Shown here piece by piece: positions 53,287 to 61,645 of a DNA stretch of 64,000 nt. Each line of letters starts with the position of its first letter. Within the stretch, counting starts at the first letter, position 1. The DNA comes from Solwaraspora sp. WMMA2065 (lineage in GTDB: Bacteria; Actinomycetota; Actinomycetes; Mycobacteriales; Micromonosporaceae). Under the pieces are notes generated by a model, which was given only the letters and a program-made list of their open reading frames with translations, did not search any database and was not told where the DNA came from. The translations under genes were made by a program, and so were the position numbers. Where the stretch lies: the NCBI RefSeq assembly GCF_030345075.1, contig NZ_CP128361.1:2604001-2668000 (forward strand). The letters are read 5' to 3'.

Positions 53287-53991
53287 ATGCACAACATCCA
53301 GGAAGAACACTTCGCCGTCGACGGCGTACCCGCTGTGCTCTGGACCTCAGCCGGCAGCGGTGCCGACCGCCCGCCGCTGATCGTCATCGGCCACGGCGGC
53401 GGCCAGCACAAGACCGCTCCCGGCGTCCTGCACCGGGCCCACCGTTTCGTGTCCAGCGGCTTCGCGGCCGTCTGCGTGGACGTGCCGAACCACGGCGAGC
53501 GCCCGACCGACGAGCGCTACCAGGACATCGCCACCGAGATCCGGACCGCTGTCAGCTCCGGAGGTGACCTGGCCGCGCTGCTCGCCGACTTCCACGCCCT
53601 GGTCGCCGAGCAGACCATCCCGGAGTGGCAGGCCGTCCTCGACCATCTCGGCGGCGGGCAGGTCGGCTACTGGGGGATCTCGCTGGGCTACGGGCTCGGC
53701 GTACCGTTCGTCGCCGCCGAGCCGCGAGTGCGCGCGGCGGTCCTCGGCCTCGGCGGTGCCGCCGCCGCATCCACGCTGGACGCTGCGGCCAGCATCACCG
53801 TACCGGTCGAGTTCCTGGTCCAGTGGGACGACGAACGGGTGCCCCGGGCGCAGAGCCTGGCCCTGTTCGACGCGTTCGGCTCGACCGAGAAGACGCTGCA
53901 CGCCAACCCGGGCCGGCACGCCGACCGGCTCCCGGAACACGAGCTGGACAGCACGGTACGGTTCTTCACCCGCCACCTCATGCCGCACTGA
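53287..53991 (+). CDS. Alpha/beta hydrolase, paralogue 2
   Basis: A 234-residue serine hydrolase close to paralogue 1. PPLIVIGHGGGQHKTAPGV, the nucleophile elbow GYWGISLGYGLG, QWDDERVPRAQ (acid) and HANPGRHADRL (His) are seen. The two genes are 1.3 kb apart, with a NUDIX and a DUF1801 gene between. ATG at 53287 with GAAAGG upstream at a long distance. Confidence 0.87.
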   Translation: MHNIQEEHFAVDGVPAVLWTSAGSGADRPPLIVIGHGGGQHKTAPGVLHRAHRFVSSGFAAVCVDVPNHGERPTDERYQDIATEIRTAVSSGGDLAALLADFHALVAEQTIPEWQAVLDHLGGGQVGYWGISLGYGLGVPFVAAEPRVRAAVLGLGGAAAASTLDAAASITVPVEFLVQWDDERVPRAQSLALFDAFGSTEKTLHANPGRHADRLPEHELDSTVRFFTRHLMPH

Positions 53992-54222
53992 CCAGCACTG
54001 ATCGAAGCTGGCATCCGTCCGGATCGGCTCGACCTCAGCAGACCCGGTTGCCGTCCTCGAGACGGCGGGTCCGGCGTACTTCCGCGAACGCGGCACTCGA
54101 TCACCTGCTGCCCCGTACGGCTCCTGACGCGACGCGGACGAACGGTCCGTGACCGGCGGAGCGCTGCTGGGCCAGGGCCTCGGGCAGAGGCATGGGCCGA
54201 AGGCACCTGGCCCAGCGGCATC
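53992..54222. other. 231-bp convergent gap
   Basis: Between the second hydrolase and the convergent pectate lyase. I see no gene, no strong hairpin and no repeat. Confidence 0.5.
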
Positions 54223-55716
54223 TCACGGGCTGGAACAGGTCAGAGACGGCGAGGACGGTGAGCCGGAGCCGAGGAACCCGAAGGTCGCGGTGCCACCGGC
54301 CGGCAGCGTGCCGTTGTAGTCCACATTGCGTACCGTGACGCTGGAGCCGCTGGTGCTGAGGCTACCGTTCCATAGCTGACTGATGGTCTGCCCGCTGCCG
54401 AGGGTCCAGCGGACGGTCCAGCCGTTGATCGCTGTGCTTCCTGCTCGTACGACCACCTCGCCCTGGAAGCCACCGGGCCACGAGCTGACGGTCTGGTAAG
54501 AGGCGCTGCAGGCACCTGTGGTTGGTGGCGCGGTCGTCGTTGGTGGCGTGGTGGGCGGCGCCGTCGTCGGCGGCGCCGTCGTCGGCGGCACCGTGGTGGG
54601 CGGCGCTGTGGTGGGCGGCAGCGGCGTCCCGGACAGTCTCGGGCCCGCGCAGGCGGTGACAATGCCGGGGACGTCGTTTGCCGCGTCGAGCGAATAGCTG
54701 TACGGCGGGTTCGTGAACGGAGTGACGCCACTACCCTGGGCACCTGTGTCACGCCGACCGCTGGTGTTGTCGTAGACGTTTCCCCGCGCGGTGATGTACG
54801 TGGGGTTCGAGTCCTGGAACCGGTGCGGGTCCCGTATGTCCTTGAAGTAGTTGTTCTCCACGAGTACGGAGGCGTACGATCCGGTGCCGATGGCGTACGC
54901 GTTCCCGGGGGAATTGTAGTAGCTGTTGTAGACGTGGCCTTTGCCGAACAGCATTCGTGGTCCACGCTGGTCAACCAGATCAGCGAACCAGTTGTGGTGG
55001 TAGGTGGCGTTCAGCTTTCCGCTGTCGGTGTCGCCGTGGGTCGAGCCTCCACCCACCAGGCTGGCCAGCCTGTGCGAGTGGGAACTGTTGGTGTACCAGA
55101 ACTTGACCCAGGACACCGTCATGTAGTCGACGCCTCGGGTGAGGTCCAGCAACCCGTCGCTGGCGTCCCACAGGTTCAGGTGGTCGAACCATAGGTGGTG
55201 GGCGTTACGCGCGGCGATCGTGTCGGCCGGGCTGCTGCCCTGGCCGCCGCCCTGCACGTTCAAGTTGCGGATGATGATGTTGCTACCGCCGTTGATGTTG
55301 ATGCCACCACGGATCGTCGCGTTCGAGTCTGCGCCGATCAGGGTCTTGTTGCTGCCGACCTCCACGGCCGACGACCCAGTGCTGATCGTGCCGGATATCC
55401 GTAGCACGCGTGGAGTCGAGTCGTTGGCGTACTGCCGAAGGTCGCTAAGCGATGTCACCGTCTGCGGGGTGGCGTTGCCGCCGCCGGTCGTCGTGGCGAC
55501 ACCGTTCGCCGACACTGACGCCCAGCCGAACAGCCGGTCATCGCAACTTGCCAACACTGATGCCGCTGGTTCGTCGGCCGGGGCCTGAACAGCGGCAGCC
55601 GACATGCCGGACACGGCGAGTGCCCCGACAGCGGCGAAGGTGACAGCCACACCAAGCACGGTCGTCGTACCTGGTGGACGGCGTCTTGTGAAAACGCTGG
55701 TCCCAACGTTCTTCAC
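54223..55716 (-). CDS. Secreted pectate lyase (PL1) with C-terminal CBM2 module
   Basis: A 497-residue exported enzyme. A basic start and hydrophobic core (TTVLGVAVTFAAVGALAV) form the signal peptide. The PL1 domain (about residues 60-360) shows the parallel beta-helix asparagine ladder, AHHLWFDHLNLWDASDG (Ca-binding), the GKLNATYHHNWF core and the catalytic-site DQRGPRMLFGKGHVYN. A Pro/Thr linker with PPTTAPPTT repeats leads to a CBM2 cellulose-binding module (GGFQGEVVVRAGSTAINGW, WNGSLS). GTG at 55716 after AGGAGG. It would attack plant pectin while anchored to cellulose. Confidence 0.93.
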   Translation of the reverse strand: MKNVGTSVFTRRRPPGTTTVLGVAVTFAAVGALAVSGMSAAAVQAPADEPAASVLASCDDRLFGWASVSANGVATTTGGGNATPQTVTSLSDLRQYANDSTPRVLRISGTISTGSSAVEVGSNKTLIGADSNATIRGGININGGSNIIIRNLNVQGGGQGSSPADTIAARNAHHLWFDHLNLWDASDGLLDLTRGVDYMTVSWVKFWYTNSSHSHRLASLVGGGSTHGDTDSGKLNATYHHNWFADLVDQRGPRMLFGKGHVYNSYYNSPGNAYAIGTGSYASVLVENNYFKDIRDPHRFQDSNPTYITARGNVYDNTSGRRDTGAQGSGVTPFTNPPYSYSLDAANDVPGIVTACAGPRLSGTPLPPTTAPPTTVPPTTAPPTTAPPTTPPTTTAPPTTGACSASYQTVSSWPGGFQGEVVVRAGSTAINGWTVRWTLGSGQTISQLWNGSLSTSGSSVTVRNVDYNGTLPAGGTATFGFLGSGSPSSPSLTCSSP

Positions 55717-56061
55717 GAAGTGCCTCCTGTTTCTACTGCGATGGAGCGGCCAGAAGTCAGCGGAATCTGACTCAGATGAACACTGTTCCCGAGGTACACA
55801 GATCCGTCGGCAATGCCCATGCCGTTCGGATGCGCTGGCGATCCCGGCCCTGTGCCACCGAAAGCCAGCCGGAAGCGGTCGGCCGCATGCCGTTCCGTTC
55901 GCGCTGAGCACACAGCCGTGAACCGTCGGTACGGCGGCCCGGTCACCGGCCGACGGATGCCCTCGACGGAGCACAGATCACACACAGTACATAGATGCTC
56001 AGCTATGAAGGAGATTAACTGCGGCGACGTCGATCGTCAAGCAGTTCCAGCCACTCGGTAA
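55717..56061. promoter_or_regulatory. 345-bp region between the pectate lyase gene and the IS1380 element
   Basis: Somewhat lower in GC than its neighbours, with A/T-rich patches near 55733 and 56000, so it should hold the pectate lyase promoter. No clear operator palindrome or gene is seen. Confidence 0.4.
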
Positions 56062-56111
56062 CCCTCGATCCACCGATGAAGGTCGGACCGGCAGGACCCC
56101 GGCTATAGAAA

Positions 56112-56173
56112 GTGCCCTCTGAACTGGAAGGATAGGAGTTCTGACGCTTCTATCGCTCGGTTCGAGAGGGCAC
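56112..56173 (+). promoter_or_regulatory. Hairpin in the IS1380 leader
   Basis: GTGCCCTCT plus GAAC (56112-56124) pairs with GTTC, a bulged G and AGAGGGCAC (56160-56173). It ends seven bases before the transposase start and could limit transposase expression from outside promoters. Confidence 0.5.
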
Positions 56174-56180
56174 CTCGCAG

Positions 56181-57569
56181 GTGAGAATACGCCAGGACGC
56201 GCCGGTGGTGCGCGCGACGTTCGACGATCCGAATCTGGTGTCGTGTGCCGGTCTCGTTCCGGTGATGCGCCTGGCCGAGCAGGCCGGTCTGCATGACGCG
56301 GTCGCCGACCGGGTGCGGCTGCCGACGGACAAGGGCGCGAACCCCGCCGGGAAGGTCGCCACGGTCGTGGCGGGGATGCTCGCGGGCGCGGACAGCATCG
56401 ACGACCTCGACATCGCCCGGCACGGTGGCATGCGGTCGCTGTTCGGCAGCGTGTACGCGCCGTCGACGCTCGGGTCGTTCCTGCGTACGTTCACCCACGG
56501 GCACGTACGGCAGTTACAGGCCGCCGCCCGCGACACCCTGATCGGTCTGACCGGCCGGGCACCGATCCTGACCGGCGCCGACGCCCTGTGCTTCGTGGAC
56601 ATCGACTCCATGCTGCGGCGGGTGTACGGCAAGCAGAAGCAGGGCATCGGGTTCGGCCACGCCAAGGTCGGCGGCTACAACGTCTACCTGCGCGGCTACA
56701 ACCCCCTGGTCGCGACGCTGTCCACCCCGCTGTCCGCGCCGGTGATCGCCGCCACGAGGCTGCGGTCGGGTAACGCCGGCTCGTCCCGGGGCGCCGCCAC
56801 CATGATCGCCGAGGCCATCACGACCGCCCGGGCATGCGGCGCTTCGGGGGAGATCATGGTGCGAGCGGACTCGGCGTTCTACGCCAAGACGGTGATCAGC
56901 GGCTGCCGGCGTCGTGGCGTGCGGTTCTCGGTCACCTGCCGCATCGACCCGAAGATCCGCGCCGCGTGCGACGGCATCGCCGCCGACCAGTGGGTCGACA
57001 TCACCTATCCGCAGGCCGTCCGGGACGAAGACGCCGGCCGGTGGATCTCCGACGCGCAGATCGCCGAAACCACGTACACCGCGTTCGCCGGCACCCGACA
57101 CGAGGCGACCGCCCGGCTGATCGTGCGCCGCGTCCGCCGCGACGACCCGCAACAGATCCCCGGCCAGGACGAACTCCTACCGACCTACCGGTACCACGCC
57201 GTGTTCACCGACAGCCCGTACACCCTCGTACAGGCCGAAGCCCAGCACCGGCAACACGCGATCATCGAGCAGGTCAACGCCGACCTGATCGCCGGCCCCC
57301 TCGCCCACCTGCCCTCCGGACACTTCAGCGCCAACGACGCCTGGCTGACCTGCGCCGCGATCACGCACAACCTCACCCGCGCCGCCGGACACCTCGCCGC
57401 GGGCACCTGGTCGACCGCCAGACCCGCCACCATCCGGACCCGGATCATCACCGTCGCAGCCCGCCTCGCCCACCGGGCCCGCACCATCCACCTACACCTG
57501 CCCGAGTACTGGCCCTGGCAGGCGGCGTTCGACAACCTGTTCACCGCCGTCCAGCCGGCACCCGGCTGA
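56181..57569 (+). CDS. IS1380-family transposase
   Basis: A 462-residue DDE transposase. The family start FDDPNLVSCAGLVPVMRLAEQ, the first acidic motif DIDSMLRRVYGKQKQG, VRADSAFYAK with the second Asp, and the C-terminal AHLPSGHFSANDAWLTCAAI with the YREK-like region are recognisable. The gene appears intact. GTG start, no clear Shine-Dalgarno. Confidence 0.92.
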   Translation: MRIRQDAPVVRATFDDPNLVSCAGLVPVMRLAEQAGLHDAVADRVRLPTDKGANPAGKVATVVAGMLAGADSIDDLDIARHGGMRSLFGSVYAPSTLGSFLRTFTHGHVRQLQAAARDTLIGLTGRAPILTGADALCFVDIDSMLRRVYGKQKQGIGFGHAKVGGYNVYLRGYNPLVATLSTPLSAPVIAATRLRSGNAGSSRGAATMIAEAITTARACGASGEIMVRADSAFYAKTVISGCRRRGVRFSVTCRIDPKIRAACDGIAADQWVDITYPQAVRDEDAGRWISDAQIAETTYTAFAGTRHEATARLIVRRVRRDDPQQIPGQDELLPTYRYHAVFTDSPYTLVQAEAQHRQHAIIEQVNADLIAGPLAHLPSGHFSANDAWLTCAAITHNLTRAAGHLAAGTWSTARPATIRTRIITVAARLAHRARTIHLHLPEYWPWQAAFDNLFTAVQPAPG

Positions 57570-57754
57570 CCACACCCCACCAGCCGAAACCAGGCGGCCC
57601 GACCACAGGCCACAATCCCGTTCCACCCCGAACACTCACCCTCGGAGCAAGCCGATCACGTGATCGGCGACTCCCTCACGCCCGCCGCACCACCCAATAC
57701 AGAAATGATCAACCAACATTCAGCGGCAACCGCGTCGGTGGATCGAGGGTAACA

Positions 57755-57764
57755 GCCCCGGCCG
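57755..57764. repeat. Target-site duplication, left copy
   Basis: GCCCCGGCCG, identical to 59096-59105 on the other side of the ISAs1 element. Confidence 0.9.
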
Positions 57765-57780
57765 CACGGCTGTTCCAAGA

Positions 57781-58974
57781 TCATCTGGTGAGGTTGAGGA
57801 TGGTGAATGGCCTGGTCATGTTGCGGGCGGCCCATCTGGTGGCTTCCGTGATGTCGGTTCGGCCGGCCAGGCGTAGGGCGTTGATCGCTAGGTTGCGTAG
57901 CGAGGCCAGGACGCGGGGCCCGGACCGGGTACGCGTGGTCGACCGGTCCTCCCGGTAGCAGGTGTCCCTGATCCAGTGCAACGACTCGATGGCCCAGTGA
58001 CCGCGGTTGTAGGCGGCCAGTTCGGCGGGGCCGGCCTGGTCGGGAGTGTGGCTGGCGACGCCGAGCCGCGCGGCGGCGGACTGTTTCCCGGTGGCGGTGT
58101 GCGTGACGTAGCGTTCGATCAGCCAGACCTGGTTGACGTGCGGGAACGGCAGATCGGGCGGGGCGGGCAGGACACGGATCGTGCGGCGGGTCCGGCGGCC
58201 GTGTCCGATGTCGACGCTTTCCAGGTCGGGTGGGGTGTCGGCCCAGGGCAGCGTGTTGAGGGCGTCGAACAGGGTCCGGCGGTTCTCCTTGACCGGGAAC
58301 ATGAACTGGCCGCCACGGTGGTGGATGAGTTCGGCGGTCGCCCTGACGGTGTGTAACGCGTCCGCGGTGACTGTCCGGCCTGGCAGGTCGAGGGTCTGCA
58401 GCAGGGCGCGGGCGGTGGCTGGCTCCGTGGTCTTGGCGCCGTCGGTCGGCGCCTGGGCGAGCACGACGCCCGCCGCTCCCGGTCGCGGGTCCCCGGCGAG
58501 AGCGGACAGCAGGTGCAGCTGGTTCCCGTCGTCGCCGACGGCGCCGCCGACGGTCTTGCCGTCCAGACGTACCTGGGTCGGCGTGCCGGTTCTGACGTGG
58601 GCGTGTCGTGTCGTTGTCCATTCGGCGATGACGGCGTCGAGCACGTCGGCGTCGGCGTCGGTGCAGACCCGCCAGATCGTCGACCGGGACGGCCGTCGGG
58701 CCGGTCTGGCCCCGACCCGTTCGTAGAGGCTGTCCATGACCTCGGCCGGTACGTCGGCGACCCAGCCCGCGATCGCGGTGTAGCCGGTCGCCCCGGCCAT
58801 GGTCGCGGCCGCCACCAACGTCAGGACGACCGCGACCGGATGGTCACGACCCTGCGCCGACCGGCCGTCGGACACCGCCAACAACAGCTCCAGCAGGTCG
58901 TGACACGACGACGCGACGTCCCCGACGACCGGCGTGGACACCGGATCGACAGCGGGGGTGACAGAATGCGGCAT
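57781..58974 (-). CDS. ISAs1-family transposase
   Basis: A 397-residue DDE transposase. DHPVAVVLTLVAAATMAGATGYTAI is the family N-terminus; RLDGKTVGGAVGDDGNQLHLL holds the first Asp (the usual DGKTxRG reads DGKTVGG), TVTADALHTVRATAELI the second, and the C-terminus contains YNRGHWAIESLHWIRD with the Glu. Stop codon lies within the left inverted end. It appears intact. Confidence 0.92.
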   Translation of the reverse strand: MPHSVTPAVDPVSTPVVGDVASSCHDLLELLLAVSDGRSAQGRDHPVAVVLTLVAAATMAGATGYTAIAGWVADVPAEVMDSLYERVGARPARRPSRSTIWRVCTDADADVLDAVIAEWTTTRHAHVRTGTPTQVRLDGKTVGGAVGDDGNQLHLLSALAGDPRPGAAGVVLAQAPTDGAKTTEPATARALLQTLDLPGRTVTADALHTVRATAELIHHRGGQFMFPVKENRRTLFDALNTLPWADTPPDLESVDIGHGRRTRRTIRVLPAPPDLPFPHVNQVWLIERYVTHTATGKQSAAARLGVASHTPDQAGPAELAAYNRGHWAIESLHWIRDTCYREDRSTTRTRSGPRVLASLRNLAINALRLAGRTDITEATRWAARNMTRPFTILNLTR

Positions 58975-58975
58975 G

Positions 58976-59031
58976 ACGAAGCTCCGGGTGGACAAGATCC
59001 TTGAGAAGACCTCGTCCTAACGGAGCTTCGT
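58976..59031. promoter_or_regulatory. 11-bp inverted repeat around the ISAs1 transposase leader
   Basis: ACGAAGCTCCG (58976-58986) and CGGAGCTTCGT (59021-59031) are perfect complements, 34 bp apart, immediately before the transposase ATG. The Shine-Dalgarno area lies within or between the arms, so transcripts entering from outside could form a hairpin that blocks translation. Confidence 0.6.
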
Positions 59032-59095
59032 CCCCACTCGACACGCCGCCACAGCAACCGTCACCCACCGTTACAATGATCTTGAAACGGCCGTG

Positions 59096-59105
59096 GCCCC
59101 GGCCG
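59096..59105. repeat. Target-site duplication, right copy
   Basis: GCCCCGGCCG, identical to 57755-57764. Confidence 0.9.
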
Positions 59106-59124
59106 ACCGACCCACCTCTCGGAG

Positions 59125-59280
59125 CTACTGCCGGTCGCCTGACCGACGCCGGTCGGCGTCTCGGATGGCGTGCCGGACAGCAAGGCGAATGACCCAGTAG
59201 AGGACGACGAACCCGACCGCGTAGACGACGAGGGCACCAACGGGGACGGCGAGGGAGCCGATCTGCAGGATGTCGGACAC
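59125..59280 (-). CDS. Small single-pass membrane protein, 51 residues
   Basis: The protein starts SDILQIGSLAVPVG, has one helix (LVVYAVGFVVLYWVIRLAV) and a basic tail RHAIRDADRRRSGDRQ. The GTG at 59280 follows GGTGGGG. It is encoded downstream of rnpB on the same strand. Function unknown. Confidence 0.65.
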   Translation of the reverse strand: MSDILQIGSLAVPVGALVVYAVGFVVLYWVIRLAVRHAIRDADRRRSGDRQ

Positions 59281-59379
59281 CCCACCGACGATAGGGCTCT
59301 GGCACGAACGCCGATGCCCCGCCCTGTTGACGCAGCCGGCGAAGCACATGTGGTGCGATCTATGCCGAACTTGGGTGGG

Positions 59380-59806
<427 letters not shown>

Positions 59807-59883
59807 GAGGATCAATCGTACGCAGCCCACGATCATTCCCCACCCGCAGGCCCGGCAGGCCACCACGACCAGCCCAGAACAGT

Positions 59884-59930
59884 GATCTAGAAGGATCATG
59901 GTCGATATACCGGCCAGATCCTTCTAGATC
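59884..59930. repeat. 14-bp perfect inverted repeat upstream of rnpB
   Basis: GATCTAGAAGGATC (59884-59897) and GATCCTTCTAGATC (59917-59930) are perfect complements separated by 19 bp, 78 bp upstream of rnpB and 44 bp past the phosphatase stop. It is AT-rich for this genome. It may be a terminator of the upstream phosphatase gene or an operator. Confidence 0.65.
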
Positions 59931-59973
59931 CACCGCACGACCTACGCCCGCAGCCAGGCAACAGCCAGGCGGC

Positions 59974-60588
59974 TCAGGTCAGCAGATCCACCGGTGGCTG
60001 GCCCCGCTCGCCCGGCGGCAGGTGGCCGATGTCGTTAGAGCTCACCAGGGTCGGCGGAGCGTCGCTGCGCCACTGCACGATCGTCAAGCCGCAGTTGAAC
60101 TGGTTCAGCCCGAGCCACCGCCAGTACGGCGCGTCCAGCGCATGCCGGACCGCCCAGCCGATCACGAAGTTGTGCGTCACCACCAGTTCGTGCCGGTCGA
60201 CGTCGCCGACCCGCCCCCAGTGGTTCACCGCTGCCTGTGCCCGTACCGCGCCGGGGTCGCGCTCCTGTTCCGGGACCGCGTCGACGAAATCGGCGTACCG
60301 CTGCGGCACCGCCTGGTCGGCGCGCCCGGGAGCCGGCACCGGCGTCACGTCGGCGGCGAACCGACATTCGTGCACCGGGATCCCGGGCAGGAAAGCCGCG
60401 ATCTCCTCGGCGGTCTGCGCGGCCCGCGCCGCCGGACCGTGGTGGACGGCGTCGAACGGCACAGCACGCAGACGCTGACCGAGCCGGCGCGCTTGGCGCC
60501 GGCCGAGCTCCGACAGGCCTGGGTCGGACCCGGTCTCGTCGCTGTCCTGCTCGCCGTGCCGGACCAGGTACAGCAGCGTCCGCGCCAT
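59974..60588 (-). CDS. Histidine phosphatase family protein
   Basis: A 204-residue phosphoglycerate-mutase-like phosphatase. LYLVRHGEQD is the RHG motif with the phospho-accepting His, HHGPAARAAQTAEEI the second arginine, and VVTHNFVIGWAVRHAL the second His. ATG at 60588. Substrate unknown. Confidence 0.9.
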   Translation of the reverse strand: MARTLLYLVRHGEQDSDETGSDPGLSELGRRQARRLGQRLRAVPFDAVHHGPAARAAQTAEEIAAFLPGIPVHECRFAADVTPVPAPGRADQAVPQRYADFVDAVPEQERDPGAVRAQAAVNHWGRVGDVDRHELVVTHNFVIGWAVRHALDAPYWRWLGLNQFNCGLTIVQWRSDAPPTLVSSNDIGHLPPGERGQPPVDLLT

Positions 60589-60646
60589 CCGATCATCATC
60601 CCGGCCCCGTCGCCGTCAGTGGGCCCGGGCCGCAGGAGTTCGCGCA

Positions 60647-60701
60647 CGAGTTGAAGGTCAGCAACCTTACCGGCGGCAGAGGGTATCTGGCCTTCAACTC
60701 G
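60647..60701. repeat. Long-range hairpin between the phosphatase and TSUP genes
   Basis: CGAGTTGAAGG (60647-60657) and CCTTCAACTCG (60691-60701) are perfect 11-bp complements; after one mismatch CAG/CTG extends the stem. The 25-nt interior also contains ACC/GGT pairing. It lies in the 219-bp gap 60589-60807, which otherwise has only short GC-rich imperfect repeats (60720-60830). It may be a structured RNA leader of the phosphatase gene or a terminator. Confidence 0.55.
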
Positions 60702-60807
60702 AGCGCGGATCCGGCGGAGTGGCGGTCGGCGCGGGCAGGAGAAAGCAGGCTCAGCGGTCAGCGCGGGCAGGACGAGCAGACCCGGCGGTCAGCGGGCCGA
60801 GAGCGGG

Positions 60808-61569
60808 TCAGCGCAGGGCGCGGGCAAGCAGCAGGACGCCGATCCCGACGCCGAAGACGACGATGCCGAAGCGCAGCACGGTCGGCGGCAGCTTGCGCAC
60901 CACTCGCGCGCCGACATAGCCGCCGACGATGGTGGCCGGGGCGACCGTCGCCGCCGCGACCCAGTTGACCGGGCCGAAGATGGCGAACACGGCGACGGTG
61001 GTCACCCCGACCGCGGCCGACAGCAGGTTCTTCAACGCGACGACGCCGTTGAGCGCCTCGTCGAGCACCAGGGCCAGGCCGGCGACCAGCATCACCCCGA
61101 GCGCGGCACCGAAGTATCCGCCGTACGCGGCGCAGAAGAACGTCATCGCCTGCAGTGACAGCTGTTCGCGCCCGGCTGACAGGTCGTGGGGTTCGCCGAC
61201 GAGGCGCCGCAGCTGGTTCTGGAAGCCGAGCACCGCCGCCGCGCTGATCACCAGGAACGGCACGATCAGCTCGAAGGCCCGGGGCGGGGTGATCAGCAGC
61301 AGGACGCAGCCGAGGACCGCCCCGGCGACGGCGGTCGGGACGAGGCGCCACAGTCCGCGTCGGCGGGGCAGGTCGTCGCGGCTGCCGACGGTGCTGGCCA
61401 CGTAGCCGGGGCAGACCGCGATCGCGTTGGTGACGTTCGCTGACACCGGCGGCAGCCCGACGGCGATCAGCGCCGGGAAGGTGATCAACGAGCCGCCGCC
61501 GGCCGCCGCGTTGACGGTGCCGGCCGCCAACCCGGCCCCGACCAGTAACGCGAACGCGGGAAGATCCAT
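60808..61569 (-). CDS. TSUP-family (TauE/SafE) transporter
   Basis: A 253-residue membrane protein with seven to eight helices. The family start LLVGAGLAAGTVNAAAGGGSLITFPALIAVGLPP and NVTNAIAVCPGYVAS are typical of sulfite-exporter-type TSUP permeases. The second half repeats the pattern with AYGGYFGAALGVMLVA and NLLSAAVGV. The substrate, often a sulfur compound or organic acid, cannot be told. Confidence 0.9.
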   Translation of the reverse strand: MDLPAFALLVGAGLAAGTVNAAAGGGSLITFPALIAVGLPPVSANVTNAIAVCPGYVASTVGSRDDLPRRRGLWRLVPTAVAGAVLGCVLLLITPPRAFELIVPFLVISAAAVLGFQNQLRRLVGEPHDLSAGREQLSLQAMTFFCAAYGGYFGAALGVMLVAGLALVLDEALNGVVALKNLLSAAVGVTTVAVFAIFGPVNWVAAATVAPATIVGGYVGARVVRKLPPTVLRFGIVVFGVGIGVLLLARALR

Positions 61570-61645
61570 CCTGCGAGGCTAGCGGCGCACCGGCCGCCCA
61601 GGTCAGGGGGTGGCCAGGCCAATGCCCGCAGCAGCGGTCCCGGCG

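Larger units (their letters stand above)
56062..57749 (+). mobile_element. IS1380-family insertion sequence
   Basis: Inverted ends CCCTCGATCCACCGATG (56062-56078) and its counterpart at 57733-57749 match at 16 of 17 positions. They enclose one transposase gene, giving about 1.69 kb, usual for IS1380. The flanks show only TAA on both sides, so the target duplication is uncertain. It is directly followed (15 bp) by the ISAs1 element. Confidence 0.8.
57765..59095 (-). mobile_element. ISAs1-family insertion sequence with 10-bp target duplication
   Basis: A 1331-bp element with imperfect inverted ends: CACGGCTGTTCCAAGATCAT (57765-57784) against the complement of 59076-59095, 18 of 20 positions matching. 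It holds one transposase gene on the minus strand. Perfect 10-bp direct repeats flank it, so the insertion is probably fairly recent. Confidence 0.92.

Noticed and set aside
56058-57753. TAA direct repeat as target duplication of the IS1380 element
   Set aside because: Only three bases match and the family usually duplicates four to five, so chance is likely.
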